Shown here one piece after another: positions 1-12,732 of a stretch of DNA of 64,000 bases. This DNA comes from Ceratotherium simum simum (taxonomy: Eukaryota; Chordata; Mammalia; Perissodactyla; Rhinocerotidae), in NCBI RefSeq assembly GCF_000283155.1, contig NW_004454177.1, positions 6,969,382 to 7,033,381 of the forward strand, given 5' to 3'. The notes under the pieces are model-generated. The model did no database searches. It was not told where the DNA came from and saw only the letters and a list, made by a program, of their open reading frames with translations. The number at the start of each line of letters is the position of its first letter. Within the stretch, counting starts at the first letter, position 1. The translations under genes were made by a program, and so were the position numbers.

Positions 1-277
1 AGCGGAGAGGACCCCCACCATGGCCCCCAGAATGAAAAGAGTGTGTGACAGTCCAGGTGCATCTGTGCTTCTTTGGGCAGTCGTGATCAGGATTTGCATG
101 TGCCATATGTTTGTACTTTCTCTGTGAGAAGTTGTGGTCAGCCCGGGACTAGAACTAGAGCCCAGGCTCTGGGGCCACCGCTGCACATCCTTGCTTTCCC
201 CAGAGCAATGTCTCTGGGGCAAAGGAGGCGATGGAGCCTAGCAGTCTGATGGCCTGGATGTCTGTTCCCTTCCCCAG
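1..277 (+). other. APOA5: APOA5 intron preceding the last exon
   Basis: Non-coding by context. It ends in the acceptor for the last APOA5 exon. I looked for the preceding exon (human residues around FWDYFSQTSGDKGR) in all frames and did not see it, so the window opens within the intron. Confidence 0.7.
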
Positions 278-1235
278 GAGGCTGAAAGACAGCCTTGAGC
301 AAGACCTCAGCAATATTGACAAGCTCCTGGAAAAGCTAGGCCCTCTGAGTGGGCAGGGGAAGGTGACTCCCGGGCTCCCACGCGACCCGGCGGGCATGTG
401 GCAGCGGCTGCAGGAGGAGTTGGAAGAGGTGAGGGCACGCCTGGAGCCCTACATGGCAGAGGTACACAAGCGCGTGGGCTGGAACCTGGACGGGTTGCGG
501 CGGCAGCTGAAGCCCTATACCATGGAGCTGATGGAGCAGGTGGCCCTGCGCGTACAGCAGCTGCAGGAGCAGCTGCGCGTGGTCGGAGAGGACACCAAGA
601 CCCAGCTGCTGGGGGGCGTGGATGAGGCGGGGGGCCTGCTGCAGGAACTACAGAGCCGCGTGGCGCACCACACCGACCGGGTCAAGGCGCTCTTCCACCC
701 CTACGCCGAGCGCCTGGTGTCCGGCATCGGGCGCCACGTGCAGGAGCTGCACCGCAGCGTGGCCCCGCACGCCGCCGCCAGCCCGGCGCGCCTCAGCCGC
801 TGCGTGCAGGTGCTCTCGCGCAAGCTCACGCTCAAGGCCAAGGCCCTGCACGCGCACATCCAGCAGAACCTGGACCGGCTGCGGGCAGAGCTCAGCGCCT
901 TTGCCAGCACCGGCGCTGGCGCGGACAGCGCGAAGGAAGGGGCCGTCCCGGACCCCCAGGTTCTGTCCCAGGAGGTTCTCCAGCGACTCCAGGCTTTCCG
1001 CCACGACACCTTCCTGCAGATCGCCGCCTTCACCCACGCCATTGACCAGGAGACTGAGGAGGTCCAGCAGCAGCTGGCGCCGCCCCCACCAGGCCACCAT
1101 GCCTTCGCCCCAGAGTTCCTCCAAGCTGACAGCGGCAAGGCCCGGAGGGAGCTGCAGGCCCGTCTCGACGACCTGTGGGAAGATATCAGCTACAGCATTC
1201 ATGACCATGGTCTCGGTCATGGGGGAGAACCCTGA
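278..1235 (+). CDS. APOA5: Apolipoprotein A-V, last coding exon (partial gene)
   Basis: Secreted liver apolipoprotein that lowers plasma triglyceride by helping lipoprotein lipase and heparan-sulfate/GPIHBP1-bound lipolysis. The exon opens after a pyrimidine-rich acceptor (TTCCCTTCCCCAG, ending at 277) and runs 319 codons to TGA at 1233-1235. It begins inside a codon with [10 protein letters not shown] and ends GLGHGGEP. I recognise the family from blocks such as [32 protein letters not shown], and the basic heparin/receptor-binding stretch [20 protein letters not shown], which keeps the lone Cys. Amphipathic helical repeats fill most of it. Human APOA5 has 366 residues with about 312 in this exon, so this copy is complete here and slightly longer. 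The signal peptide and N-terminal exons lie upstream of the window. The reading frame stays open back to 231, but 231-277 is intron. Confidence 0.95.
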
Positions 1236-3200
1236 GGGTCTACTTGCCCAGGCCCACTTCCCGGCTCCTTTTCTGGAGAACCCAGGACCTGAGCCCCTAG
1301 CATAGCTCGGTCCTTGACTGTGGCCTGTTGGGCAAAGGGTGGAAGGCCCTGCCCAGGATAGGAGAGGCCACCGAAGGGGCTGTTGTCCCCAGTATATCCA
1401 ACCTCCTGCGATTCCCCCATCCGGATGCATTACATTCACCAGGCTTTGCAAACCCGGCTTCCCGTGCTCATTTGGGAATCTTCATGAGTTGCTCCATTCC
1501 AGGATGGTGGGAGTGGGGAGGGAGAGAGGCATTCTATGGTGATTATGTGCAAGGCTGTTGCCATGGTGCTGGAAACCTGTGCTTCTTCATCCCAGGGTTG
1601 GCTTTGGTCAATTCTGGCCGCCTGGTGGCCACTGTTACAGCTGGTCCACAGAGAGGGGCTCTTTTCTCCCTAGGGCTGCCATGACAGCTTCTGTTGGGGG
1701 AAGAGAAGGAAGGAAGGAGGAAAATATGATGAGGAAAGCATGTGACCATGTGTACATATTCCTGCTGGTGCCGACGCTGGTGGGTACGAATGGTGGGGGT
1801 TGTGATTGGAGGAAGCAGAGCCCTACACGGCTCTACATCTAAGCAGCTGACAGAGCTCTCCAAACTGTGGGGCTGTCTTAAACCCTCTGGGGAGCAAGCA
1901 TACTGTGTGCCTTCCCCATCTCGAACCCCTCCCTCCTGACTCCCAGGCTGAAGTCTAGACTTCTGACTCAAAGGAAATAGATGCTTATGATGGAAGCTTA
2001 TTTGCCTGGAGTGACTCTCATTTGGACCATGTCTGAAAGCAGTGGCCTCACCACTAGCTCCAAAGCACAGCCATCACCTACTCCAGTCCCTCACTGCTCT
2101 TTCTCATTGACCCCCTCCCAGTCCAGGTCTGTCAGAGGGGACGGGCTCTGGCTGGGCTCTGCTTTAGATGACAGCTGTCATGCTTGGGTTAGAGACCCCT
2201 CCTTTGTACCTGCGTTGTTCACTGGCCTGCCTACCACAGGATGGTGTGCATGAAATGCAGGCTCCCGAGGTGGCTTGTCTCCTTTGATCCTGATGTTCAA
2301 GATTTTGAACGGCCTTTTTTTATGACTGACTCTCTTCTTGGGAACCCCAAACTCTTAAACTCCCCATTTCCCATATACAGATTCACTTGGGGGCAACAAA
2401 GCTCCTCATAGGTCCCCTGGGAACTCTGAAATTGGGAGTGGGTGAAGTGGGGGGAGGAGGAAAGTGTAAACACACCCTGTCCAGCACCCTTTCCTCCTGG
2501 CTCAGCCCACCATGCACAGGGTTCTCAGCACTGCCACACTCCCTCATAACACAGACCCCATGTGAATCTGGCCTCATCACGCCAGCAGGCTGGGCCTCTT
2601 CCCTGAGACTCTAGGTTCAGCAACAGAACTGGGAGAGAGATGCCCGGGGAGAGGAGGTGCTAGAAAGGAAAGTTTACAAAAAAAAAAAAGGTGTTTTTGT
2701 TGTTGTTGGTTAGGAAACTGGGAGAGGTGGGTCAGCTGGGGTCGGATGTGGGATGAGGAGGTGAGAGTAAAAATGAGTGTCGTGTATTTGAGGCTGGAAT
2801 TTGGGCAGGTGTTTCTGAGGACAGAAATAGGGAGTGAGAAGAACAGAAAGGCAGAGTGATTGAGGGACCGAGGGAGGGGGATCTAGGGTTGAAGCAGCGT
2901 CTGGCCCAGCAGTGGATCGAAGCAAACCCAGGTCGGAACGCACCTCCTCTTGGATACCAAGGGACAAGCCAGGCCCCTCGTGGGCAAGGCTCTTGCAGTC
3001 AGAATTGTGGACCAATAGTTAGAACCCTGTGCGATGGAGCTATTGCGAAGGAGCAAAAAACTGCCCTGGGTCTGAGAGGACGTCCTGGCAGAAGTGACGC
3101 CTGAATCGAGGTGTAGGCAAAGCCCGAATCCGGCTGGCTATGGAAGCCTGGACCATGTAACCCCGGCAACGGAGAAATTTTGTCAGCTACTGTTCCCCGA
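1236..3200 (+). other. APOA5 3'UTR and APOA5-ZPR1 spacer
   Basis: About 2 kb between the APOA5 stop and the CpG-rich ZPR1 promoter. Its proximal part should be the APOA5 3'UTR. I found no clean AATAAA or ATTAAA, so the cleavage site cannot be placed. The sequence is mostly unique, with an A-run near 2679-2690 followed by a short GTT repeat. The short ORFs here carry no recognisable domain. One CTCF-like core lies at about 1616-1629. Confidence 0.5.
1616..1629 (-). promoter_or_regulatory. CTCF-like core in the APOA5 3' region
   Basis: The + strand reads GCCGCCTGGTGG within this span, which fits the reverse complement of the CTCF core (GCCNNCTRSTGG). The flanking positions match poorly. Insulator elements bound by CTCF are known in the mammalian APOA1/C3/A4/A5 cluster, but I cannot say this is one of them. 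Confidence 0.25.
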
Positions 3201-3640
3201 GGGCTCAGAGTCTGCGGCCCATTTAAGAGGGGGCGTGGCGGCATCTGGCGGAAGTGCCTAAGGAAGGGGTGGGGCCACGAGAAGAGCGGAAGCCGGAAGT
3301 CGAGGCCTGAACTGCGCGTGGGGGAGATGGCGGCCGACGGGGCTGTGGAGCCCGGGCCCCCGGCGGCTACTGCTGTCCCCTCGCCCGCCCCTGCCCGGGC
3401 TCCTGCCCCGGGGCACTTCTTCCGGCCTATCAGCGCCGAGGACGAGGAGCAGCAGCCTACCGAGATTGAGTCGCTCTGCATGAACTGTTACCGCGACGTG
3501 AGCTGGGGGCGCGGCCGCGGGCGGCGAGAGGGTCGGGCTGAGGCGGGGAGGGGCAGGGGGTCGACGACCCGGCCAGGTGGGCCCAGTTGGGGACCCGGAG
3601 GCGAGGCACGCCCGGGGGTCAGTGGACGGGCAACTCGGGT
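3200..3640 (+). promoter_or_regulatory. ZPR1: ZPR1 CpG-island promoter with three ETS-type sites
   Basis: GC- and CpG-rich block spanning the 5'UTR and first exon. Three GGAAG words in ETS/GABPA context lie just upstream of the start codon: GCGGAAGTG at 3248-3256, GCGGAAGC at 3286-3293 and CCGGAAGT at 3293-3300. A GGGGGCGTGGC Sp1/KLF-type box lies near 3229. I see no TATA box. This is a typical housekeeping promoter. The transcription start site is not determinable from sequence alone. Confidence 0.7.
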
Positions 3641-6600
3641 TTCGTTGGTTCTTTCCTTAGCTGCTTTCTGCTTCCCCAGGGCATGACGCGCCTCCTCCTC
3701 ACCAAGATCCCATTCTTCAGAGAAATAATTGTGAGCTCCTTTTCCTGCGAGCACTGTGGCTGGAACAACACAGAGATCCAGTCGGCAGGCAGAATCCAGG
3801 ACCAGGGTGTGCGCTACACTTTGACCGTCAGGGCTCCGGAGGTGAGAGGTGCCCAGAGCAGGTACCTTAGTGGCCTAGAGAAGGCTTGGGGACTGGAGTC
3901 AGAGCTCTGGACCTCGAATAAATCCCCCTTCGTGCCCAAATCTCAGTTTCCTCCTTTTTAAAATGGTATTGGTGCTGTTATCTGCTCAGGTGAGATAAGA
4001 CTTGTGAAAGTGCTTTGTCAGAGGGTGTCAAATGAGCAGCACTTGTTATGAACTGAACTCGCACCATTTGGGCAGCCTGGCTCACACCACATGTACTATT
4101 CTGGAGGAGTAGTCTGGATCCCCTGGAATGGAGAGAGGAAGAAAGAGCTGGGCTAGGGTCTGATGGAGGGGGACAGTCTGGTATTTCTTGAGGAGAAGCT
4201 GTATTGCCAACCTCTCTGGACTGAAAGTTTTTGTTTCTGTCCAGGACATGAACAGAGAAGTAGTGAAGACTGACTCTGCCACCACAAGGATCCCAGAGCT
4301 TGATTTTGAAATTCCTGCCTTCAGCCAGAAGGGAGGTACGTTTAAGATCAGGATATTTGGGCTGTTCATGCCTAGCTGGAATCTTTCTTTCATGCAAAAT
4401 CTCTGGTGCCAGGCCTAGGGGCTTGTGTATGGCTTTGGCTGTGTAGTCATCGTGATCTTCATTGGTTTAACATAAGCAGAAAGCTTAGATAAAACAGCTA
4501 GAGATGGTAAACAGTGATGGTAAGAGTGTGATGTGCTTATTACAGAATTTTAGCATTGCTATTATTAGAGATGACTGGAACCTTGCTCCCGATCTTCTCA
4601 TTTTACAGATGAAATCAAGGCCCAGAGAGTTCAAGTGAAATTTCCCAGGGCCATATAGGTGCTTGATAGCAGAGCCAAGACTCACCTGTCTTTTGTTCTC
4701 GTTCACTAGCTCTGACCACTGTTGAAGGCTTGATCACCCGTGCTATCTCTGGCCTGGAGCAGGATCAGCCCACACGAAGGGTGAGCTGGGGTGTTCTGAT
4801 TGCAGCAGCTCAAGGAATAGTTACTTATATTATTATAAGTAGTATAAGTCTGAGTAGAGTGTGTAGTTTCCCATGTAGCCGAACTGTCCCTGACTGAATG
4901 CTGGAGAACTTTCGGGGGAAGCACGGTGATGCTGTGGCTGCCAGGGTGTGGCATATGTTGTGCCTACTGTCCTTTCCACTTCCCTCCCCCTCTCAGACAG
5001 ATAACGTAACATTACCTCTGAGGAGCCTTTTCTAATCCCCTTGGGTTTATCTGTGTTTCCTGAGTGTTCTATCGTATCTTATGGTTATTATGACAGGAAG
5101 AATATAGTTGCATATTTAGTCATCTGTTTTCCTAACTGGCTCTGATTTATTTACTGATGTATCTCTAACCTGGCATGAATGCCTGGACTAAATGATTGGA
5201 TGAGGGAGAAATGAGGCTTACCTGGCACCACCTGTAAATTTCAAATTTATTTGCTACATCTTACTGTGAAGTCTGAGTCTCCCTGTTCCCACTCACACTA
5301 AGACAGGTGGTGGCTTCCTGATGGAAGTGACATGGGCATGAAAGGGAGTAGGGGCATAAGGTCTATCACCAGGGTTGATGCTTTTACTCTCTATTCATGT
5401 CAGGCAAAGGAAGAAGCCGTAGCTGAAAGAATTGATGAGTTCATTGTCAAACTGAAAGAGCTAAAGCAAGTGGCCTCTCCTTTCACTCTGGTGAGTACTG
5501 ATGGACTCCAGGTGCCCTAGATTTAGGGGAGGAGAGATCATTAAGACTGTCTGGGATTTTTCCATTGTGGTGCCTGGGTGGTCTGATGGTAGGTGGAGGA
5601 TCGTACGTGATTTCTTCTTGTAATTACTCTCCTCATGCACCTGTTAGATCATTGATGATCCTTCAGGGAACAGCTTTGTGGAAAACCCCCATGCTCCCCG
5701 GAAAGATGATGCCCTGGTGATCATACACTATAACCGGACTCTGCAGCAGGAAGAGATGCTGGGGCTCCAGGTAGGTGGACTGAAGAAGCCAGAAGAATGC
5801 TCTGGAATTATCTTGCATTCTGGGTTGCTTGGAGTCAGTGGAAATTTATTTTGCTGCTGCTGCCCTGTGTACCCTTTCTCAGCATGTCTGAGCCTCTCAT
5901 CTAGCTCATATCAAGGACTTAGGGTAAACTTTACAATAAAGGATGGCAGGGGCTATGATCCTGTCTTAAGCTCTGTTCTTCTCCTGATTGGGCCTTTGCT
6001 TTTTAGCTTCTTTGTTAAACCCATGAGGTGGTGGCAGCCGACATAAACAAGCCAGAGCATCTTCTCTCCTTCCAGGGCAGGGTGTTGGGGAGGCTGAGGT
6101 ATATATGCCAACATGTGACTTGCATCTGTGCTGCTTTAGGCAGAGGCACCAGAAGAGAAGCCAGAAGAGGAAGATCTCAGAAACGAAGTGAGTCACATTG
6201 GCTGCTGTGGAGGAAGGAGGACAGTTGTGGGCTGAGACTGACGCCTTTCAGTGTCACTTCCTCACCACCAACACGGGCGACCACCAGCATACCAGCTGAA
6301 TGTCTTTAGGCTGAGCAGAGCTCACCCACCTGGGAGGGCTCACCATACGTCCCCATGTTGTGTTCCAGGTGCTCCAGTTCAACACAAACTGCCCGGAATG
6401 CAATGCTCCGGCCCAGACCAACATGAAGCTAGTTCGTATCTTTTGTCGGGCACTTGGGTTGCTCTTCATCTGACTCGGGCATGAAGATTATATTCGTGGT
6501 GGGGTTACTCCCTTCAGGGAAAGCACATTTCATTCCGTGCCATGAGGAGGATGTTGACTCTGATGAGACTGTGCACCTTGGCTTTTGGGTTCAAAGAGAG

Positions 6601-9600
6601 AATTAGGCCATGGTCTCTAGGCTCCTGTGTGTGGCCTGAGCAATGTCTTCGAATATTTGTGAACAGAGATTACCATGGGTTGTGACCTTGTCCTCTTCTG
6701 GAGGACCATCTGAGGCTGTTTCTCATGATCCTGCAGTCCTGGGACCAGCAGCTGTTTTTTTTGGGTTTGGATTTGTTCTTCCCCAGAGGGTGGTCTTGCT
6801 ATCCTGGAAGCAGATTTCCTTAACTCCATCTTGCAGAAATCCCCCACTTTAAGGAGGTTATCATCATGGCTACCAACTGTGAGAACTGTGGCCATCGGAC
6901 CAATGAGGTGGGTGCGCGCCATCGTTTGGCAAGAAGACTAGCTTGAGAGTAACCCCTGTCTAACTGTCATCCTTCCTAGACCTCTTTTGGGATGAGGAAG
7001 AAGGGGGCTGGGTCTTTCTTTTAGGCTTAGTGTAGGATGTGGAGCCCTTGAAGGATCTGGGAATTAGCTTAGAAAAGAGGCCTCATAACTTGTTTAAGGC
7101 ATACTAAATGTTGGTTATATGGAAGAGAGAGACCCACCCCTCAGGAGTGGAAGTACAGAGAGGCAGATTTTGACTCAAGAATAAAAACTTTCTAGTTTCT
7201 TTCTGAAAATAGAATGGGCTGCCTTGGAGGGTTGTAAATTCCCTTTCCCTGAGTGTTTTCAAGCTTAAGCTGTTTAAATTCTTACACCAGAATATTGTAA
7301 AGGGGATCCACACATTGGATGCAGTTGAAAGTCCCTTTAAACCCCAAGAGTCAATTTTTTTAAAGGTAAATTCAGAGTTTCTTGGCAATTTGGGCTGAGT
7401 TTTGGCAGGGTACTGGTGCTGGGTTCTCTACTCTTGGCCAGCTGTTGGTGTTTTTGGTTTGGATGACTGCTGCCACTATTGGTTTAGAAGGCTCTGTCTT
7501 TGGTAGCCTTTAGTGTGCCTGACTGGAGGTCTCACCAGGTGAGGATTGTATCTTCTCTGCTGCTGCTCCTGACTCCTGTCATCTATGCAGGTGAAATCTG
7601 GAGGAGCGGTAGAGCCCTTGGGCACCAGGATCACCTTCCACATCACAGATCTCTCAGATATGACCAGAGACCTGCTCAAGGTAACAGCCTGCTTGGGGAA
7701 GTGACTGTCCTCGTCACACACCTGTCTCTAGGGGAAATTGTCTTTTTAAATTATGTCCTGGGGTCATGAGGTACCTCCTTACTTCCCTGGGTTTGTGGAC
7801 CCCTGAGCAGAGTTAGTCCATGGTAGGCAGTGCAGATTCAGAAGGTGACCCCATATGCTCTTTCTGATGACTTGGCAGCTTTTCGCCTCCAGTGTCTGTA
7901 AGGGCCCTCGCCTCTGGCGTCTAATGATAGGATACGTGACAGCCTGGAGCCATGACTCAGAGTGTCCCTTTATTAGGTTGGTTCTGTTCCTGTGGTTCAC
8001 ATGGATAAGAGTGAGTCTAGCTTTAACTGGAGAGTCAGAGAAAACTGGGACAGCTGATTTGGTCCCCAGATTGTCACTGGTGGCATTAATTTGGTAGGAA
8101 GACTCTGGGTAGCTTTCTCTAATAGCTCCTGATTTAAAGCCTAATTTGACCTCTCATCTCGCAGTCTGAGACGTGTAGTGTGGAAATTCCAGAGCTGGAA
8201 TTTGAACTGGGAATGGCTGTCCTCGGGGGCAAGTTCACCACACTGGAGGGGCTGCTGAAAGATATCCGGGAACTGGTGAGTCCCCCGACAGAGTGCGCAG
8301 CTGCTTCAGCAGTGTGGCTCTGAGGAAGGGGCCAGAAGACCTCGAATGTCCTAGTCTTTAGAGCTGATAACTGGGGGTTTCTTTGCCTTAAAGCTGATTT
8401 AAGAGACTTAAATATTATTTTGGATTGTGAAGATAAGTTATTGGGAAATTCTGAATGGAAATTCCCGGGCCTTATTCTGGGACAAGGTAGATATTTTGCG
8501 GTTTTGGGTAAGTCATTTATTTCACTGTAAAATGAGGGGATGAGGGTCCTTGCAGCATCTAAAACTCCCCAATATATATATATATGTGTGTTGACTTAGC
8601 CCATTTTTATCGTCTTGATGAATCATTTCACTTAACTGATTCTCAGTTGTCAGGCATTTTGTCATTGTAAATTATATTTTACTTTGCATTTCTTCAAATT
8701 AGGACTACAGCTCATATTGTGAGAATGTTTTCATAGTTTTTGTTTCACATTTCCAGTTGTTGGCTTGGCAGATTAATCCGTATATCCTTAGGAGTGGCTG
8801 CCTAGGTTGGAAAGGTGGTGTGGGATCAGTGGAGACCCAGCTTCCCTGACGGGGCACCTGCCAGGTTTATGGTCTCGCCTAGCAAACATAGAGCCAGTAT
8901 TCTAGCAGTTTGGATGCCATTTATTGCAGGTGACCAAGAACCCTTTCACACTGGGTGACAGTTCTAATCCTGGCCAGACGGAGAAACTGCAGGAGTTTAG
9001 CCAGAAGTTGGACCAGGTGAGAAGACTCTGGCCGGTCAGTACTTGTGGTCCTGGGGCTCCAGTGAACAGGAGGCCCCATATTCTTTCTTGCTACCTTTTA
9101 AACATCTAACCAACATGTTGGGATTCTCTTGGTTTCTCATGTCCCATGTCATCTTTCTCGGTTTTCTCCCTTATTTTGTTGGAGCATCTTCTCCAGTAGC
9201 TTTCTGAGAAGTAACATTTCTGGGACCTTGCATGTCTGAAAATTGATTTATTCTACCCTCACACTAGATTGATTAATGGCTGGGGATAGAATTCTAGGAT
9301 GGAAATAATTTTTCATCAGAATTATGAAGACTGCACTAATGTCTCCCAGTTTCTAGTTTGACTATTGAGAAGTCTGAAGGCATTCTGATTCCTGATCTTT
9401 TGTACTGACCTATTCTTGTGATACCTTTTTGTGTCCTGTGATGTGAAATTTCAGGATGTGCCTTGGTGTAGGTCAGTTTTCAACCACTGTGCTAAGCACT
9501 TGGTGGGTCCTCTGAACTGGAAACTCATGTGGCTCAGTTCTAGGAAGCTTTTTGAAATTATTCTATGGAGGATTGCTTCCTCTCTGTTCTTTCTGAAACC

Positions 9601-11540
9601 CCTGTGTTTTGGATATTAGACTGACTTGTCTGGTCTTCTGTAATTTACTTATTCTTTGTCCAGTTTTCAGTTTCTTTGTGTTTGCTCTACTCTGGGAGGT
9701 TGCCTTGACTATTTTCCAACCCTCAATTGAGTTTTTCATTTCCACTAACATATTTTTATTTTCCAAGAACTTTTTTTAGTCTTTGAATACTCTCCCTCTG
9801 CCTTTTTTTTTAAAGTAGCATCCTGTTGTTTTAAGGATGTAGAATTTTTTTTCTTTAGAATATTAATTTTTTTTACATTTTATTTTCCTTGCATAGTTTC
9901 TATTTCCTCTGCGTTGTTTTTTTCCATTTAATTTTCTGTGTTTCAACGTTAGGGACTTTGTTCCGACGTCTGGTAATCATTGATTGTCTGTTTAAAAGTA
10001 GAGGACCAAAAAACCTGAGTGGGGGTGAGTCTTGTTGACATTGGGCTCATTTTAGGGGGTTTTGGGTTACCCGTTTTGTTGAGGTAGCCCCAATGCCAGA
10101 GTTGTTAGGTCTTTCCTCTTGGGCTGGTCAGCTTCCCATCAGTGGGTGTTCCATTTCCTGGTCTGAGGATGAAGGCTTGGCTGGCAGTCTTCTGAGAGCT
10201 GAGCGTGGGAAGAGGGCTGGGGTGTGTATATGTCTGTTTCCAGGAAGCATACATCCACTTAACCTGTTCTTGATTCTTTTCCCTCTGCCGTCAGCTGGGC
10301 CAAAGTCCTTTAGTCCATAGCCGATGTGGTAACTGGTCCACAGAATCCTTCTGTCTTCTGCTGGGATGGGGGAAGGGAAATCTAATCATTGGCTTGTTTG
10401 GAATGGGAGATGAGATCAGGGATGTCAAATTGTTTCTTAAATAGCTTTCAGACAGTCCTTATTTTAATCCTCTCCACTCCATTTGTAGAGGTACCTCATT
10501 TCATCAGTTCTTGAAACTTTTGGGCATTCTGCAACGCAAATCGTGTTGGTTGTCCTCTGGCATGACATGGCCTTTTCCTACCGGGAGCTGTGTAAAACTT
10601 ACATACGGTATTCTCTCTCCTTTAGATCCTTGAGGGTAACATGAAAGTCCACTTTATTATGAACGATCCAGCAGGAAACAGCTACTTGCAGGTACAGTAG
10701 ACCTTCCCTGATATTTCTGATACATTTTCTGACCTTCCTTGAATATGTATTATTTCCCCAGAAACTGAGAGACTTAGTTCTAAATGAACTGCTCTTCATC
10801 AGGGAACCTCTTAGCAGAAGTTGGAACATAAAGGAGAAAGGGGGAAGGTGGGAGGGATTGTAAGTGTGTGGCAAGAGGGAAAGAAGGATACTCCTAGGCT
10901 CCTTCTTCCTTGAGTCTAGCTTTGTCCCCAGCTCCATGTCCAGCAATGGAGTTTTCATTCTGCAAATCTCATTGTGGAGTGAGGGGAAATGGTGCCTTGT
11001 CCAGGGGCCAAGGTAGGAAAACTGAAAGGCTTTAAGCTGACTAGGGAGCTTTTCTGGTGATTGATAGCAACTTTAACATTTATTGAGCAGTTATTGTAGG
11101 TCAGGCAAAATGGTTCCTAAGGTCTCTGCATGATTAAGCCTATTGCTATCCTCGCATAAGAAGGTGCAGATAGACAGTGTTTTAGGCAGACTGTTCCCTA
11201 ATTCTGCCTGGGGCTGGACTGTTCCATTCCAGCCCATCTGGGCTCTGTTGCTGCCCACCAGTTGCGCCTAGCCATGGGGAATTGGAGGTACTTGGAGAGT
11301 AAAAAAACTCATTGAGTTCCTGGGAAAGCGGCAGTTGGAAGCCACCTGGGGGAGGGAGGATAGCAGGATGGCACAGGCACTGATCATCTGTTGTCGGCCT
11401 TGCAGAATGTGTATGCACCTGAAGATGATCCTGAGATGAAGGTGGAGCGTTATAAGCGCACATTTGACCAAAACGAGGAGCTTGGGCTCAATGATATGAA
11501 GACGGAGGGCTATGAGACAGGCCTGGCCCCACAGCGGTAG
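3327..11540 (+). CDS. ZPR1: ZPR1 zinc finger protein, complete, 14 exons
   Basis: Zinc-finger protein that binds eEF1A and, after growth signals, accompanies SMN into the nucleus; it also binds receptor tyrosine kinases in resting cells. Coding exons: 3327-3497, 3680-3841, 4245-4335, 4710-4780, 5404-5490, 5648-5770, 6140-6187, 6369-6435, 6837-6907, 7591-7680, 8165-8275, 8930-9016, 10626-10691, 11406-11540. Every intron is GT-AG and every phase closes, giving 459 residues, the human length. Zinc finger 1 uses C51/C54 (CMNC) and C80/C83 (CEHC). Zinc finger 2 uses C259/C262 (CPEC) and C288/C291 (CENC). Each is followed by the conserved half-domain ([12 protein letters not shown] and [16 protein letters not shown]). 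The protein ends GLAPQR. The start ATG sits in GAGATGG with purine at -3. The N-terminus is Ala/Pro-rich. Intron 12 holds old LINE sequence; no ERE SINE lies in this gene. Confidence 0.97.
4560..4709 (-). repeat. MIR fragment abutting the ZPR1 exon 4 acceptor
   Basis: Reverse-complement MIR signature (TTTTACAGATGAAATCAAGG, CCCAGAGAG, CATATAGGTGCTTGATAGCAG, AGCCAAGACTC) running straight up to the exon 4 acceptor at 4708-4709. The pyrimidine tract of this acceptor therefore lies in or at the edge of the repeat. Confidence 0.55.
8565..8590. repeat. Short (AT)n/(GT)n microsatellite in ZPR1 intron 11
   Basis: An alternating TA run followed by TGTGTG. Simple repeat only. Confidence 0.7.
9200..10000 (-). 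mobile_element. Old L1/HAL1-type LINE remnant in ZPR1 intron 12
   Basis: The complementary strand at 9563-9766 translates to a piece reading [16 protein letters not shown], resembling the start of the coiled-coil region of L1/HAL1 ORF1. The flanking text on the + strand (TTCTAGGATGG, AGTCTGAAGGCATTCTGATT) fits antisense LINE sequence. Decayed, with no intact reading frame. The edges are approximate. Confidence 0.4.
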
Positions 11541-11996
11541 CAGTGGGCCGTTCCCGGCCAGCCTCCGGTGCTGCTCAGACTGCAGGGTTATTTATTACTA
11601 TTGGGAAAGACTGGGAGTGTCCTCCCCACCAGGCCTCGCCCTTGCGGGGAGGGCACCTGGTCTGAATTGGAGATCTACGCACACTTTCTAAACAGTTTGT
11701 GATGCCAGTGCAAGCCTATTGTGTTATTTGACCTTATTTTGGAGGTTTTGAAACAGTTTGGGAAGAAAGCCGGAAAATGAACCATGGGGCCTGTCGTTAT
11801 CACTTTGTTCCTGTCAATCTTTACCCTCCTTCCATACAACACTCTCTCCTCTAGGGTTGGAACTCTGAAGTTGTACAAGGTGGAAGAGAGCTACAGCTGG
11901 AGTTTGGGGGTTGGCTTTGGGTATATAAAATACAGACTTTCAGCAGGAAAGGAGTCTTCTGAGGGGAGGGAGTCCAGCACAGGTGAAGAAGTTGTC

Positions 11997-12002
11997 ATTA
12001 AA
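11997..12002 (+). terminator. ZPR1: Candidate proximal poly(A) signal ATTAAA of ZPR1
   Basis: ATTAAA about 460 nt after the stop codon, followed by a GT-rich stretch (TGGTGGCTTTC). It is the second most common hexamer. It would give a short 3'UTR without the L2. Confidence 0.3.
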
Positions 12003-12732
12003 ATGGTGGCTTTCAAACAGTACTGGCCTCTGAATTCACTCTGCCCAGTGTTTGATATCATGCTGGTAGAATTCAACCTCCTGAAGAAAATTTTCTCTAA
12101 TGTGGCCACTGTAATTTGGGGATTGGTGCTAGTGTTTCATTCCTTCCTTCAGCAGATGTGTGAGTGCTTCCTTTGTGCCAGGCACACCACAGAACAATGA
12201 ACAAAACAAAACTGCTTTCATGGAGCTTAAAGTCTAGGGGGGCAAACTGACAGCAAACTGACAGGTGAAACAGTCTGTCAGATGGTGGTTAGTGTTATGG
12301 AGGAATGAAAGCAGGGAAGGGGTATGGACAGTGCCAGGGAAGGTGGGGCGTGTGTTGCAAATAGAGTAGTCAGGGAAGATCTTAACAAGGTGATAATTGG
12401 ACATATAGGCAAAGCTGAGAAGGAGGTCAGGGAGTAAGCCATGTGGATAGCTGGGGGAGGAGATTTCCAGGCAGAGGGAACTGCAAATGCAAAAGCTCTG
12501 AGGTGGGAGGCTGTTAGAGCCAGTGGGGGTATGTGAGATCATCTAGTCCCTCAATTAGAAATGGGGAAACAGGTTCAACCAGAGAGGGAGGCGCAGCCTA
12601 CAGGTGGGTAGGAAGTTAAGGACCCAGTGAGCCTTCTGCAGCCCAGGGCCCTGGAACCCCCAGCTAGTGCTCTTTGCTGTGCTGTGTTCGCCACTGACGA
12701 CTCCTGCAGTGCTGGCTGCAGGGTATTTGTTC

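Noticed and set aside
622..1451. Large alternative frames on both strands over APOA5 (622-1305 +, 648-1451 -)
   Set aside because: Shadows of a GC-rich coding exon. The APOA5 frame explains the conservation pattern.
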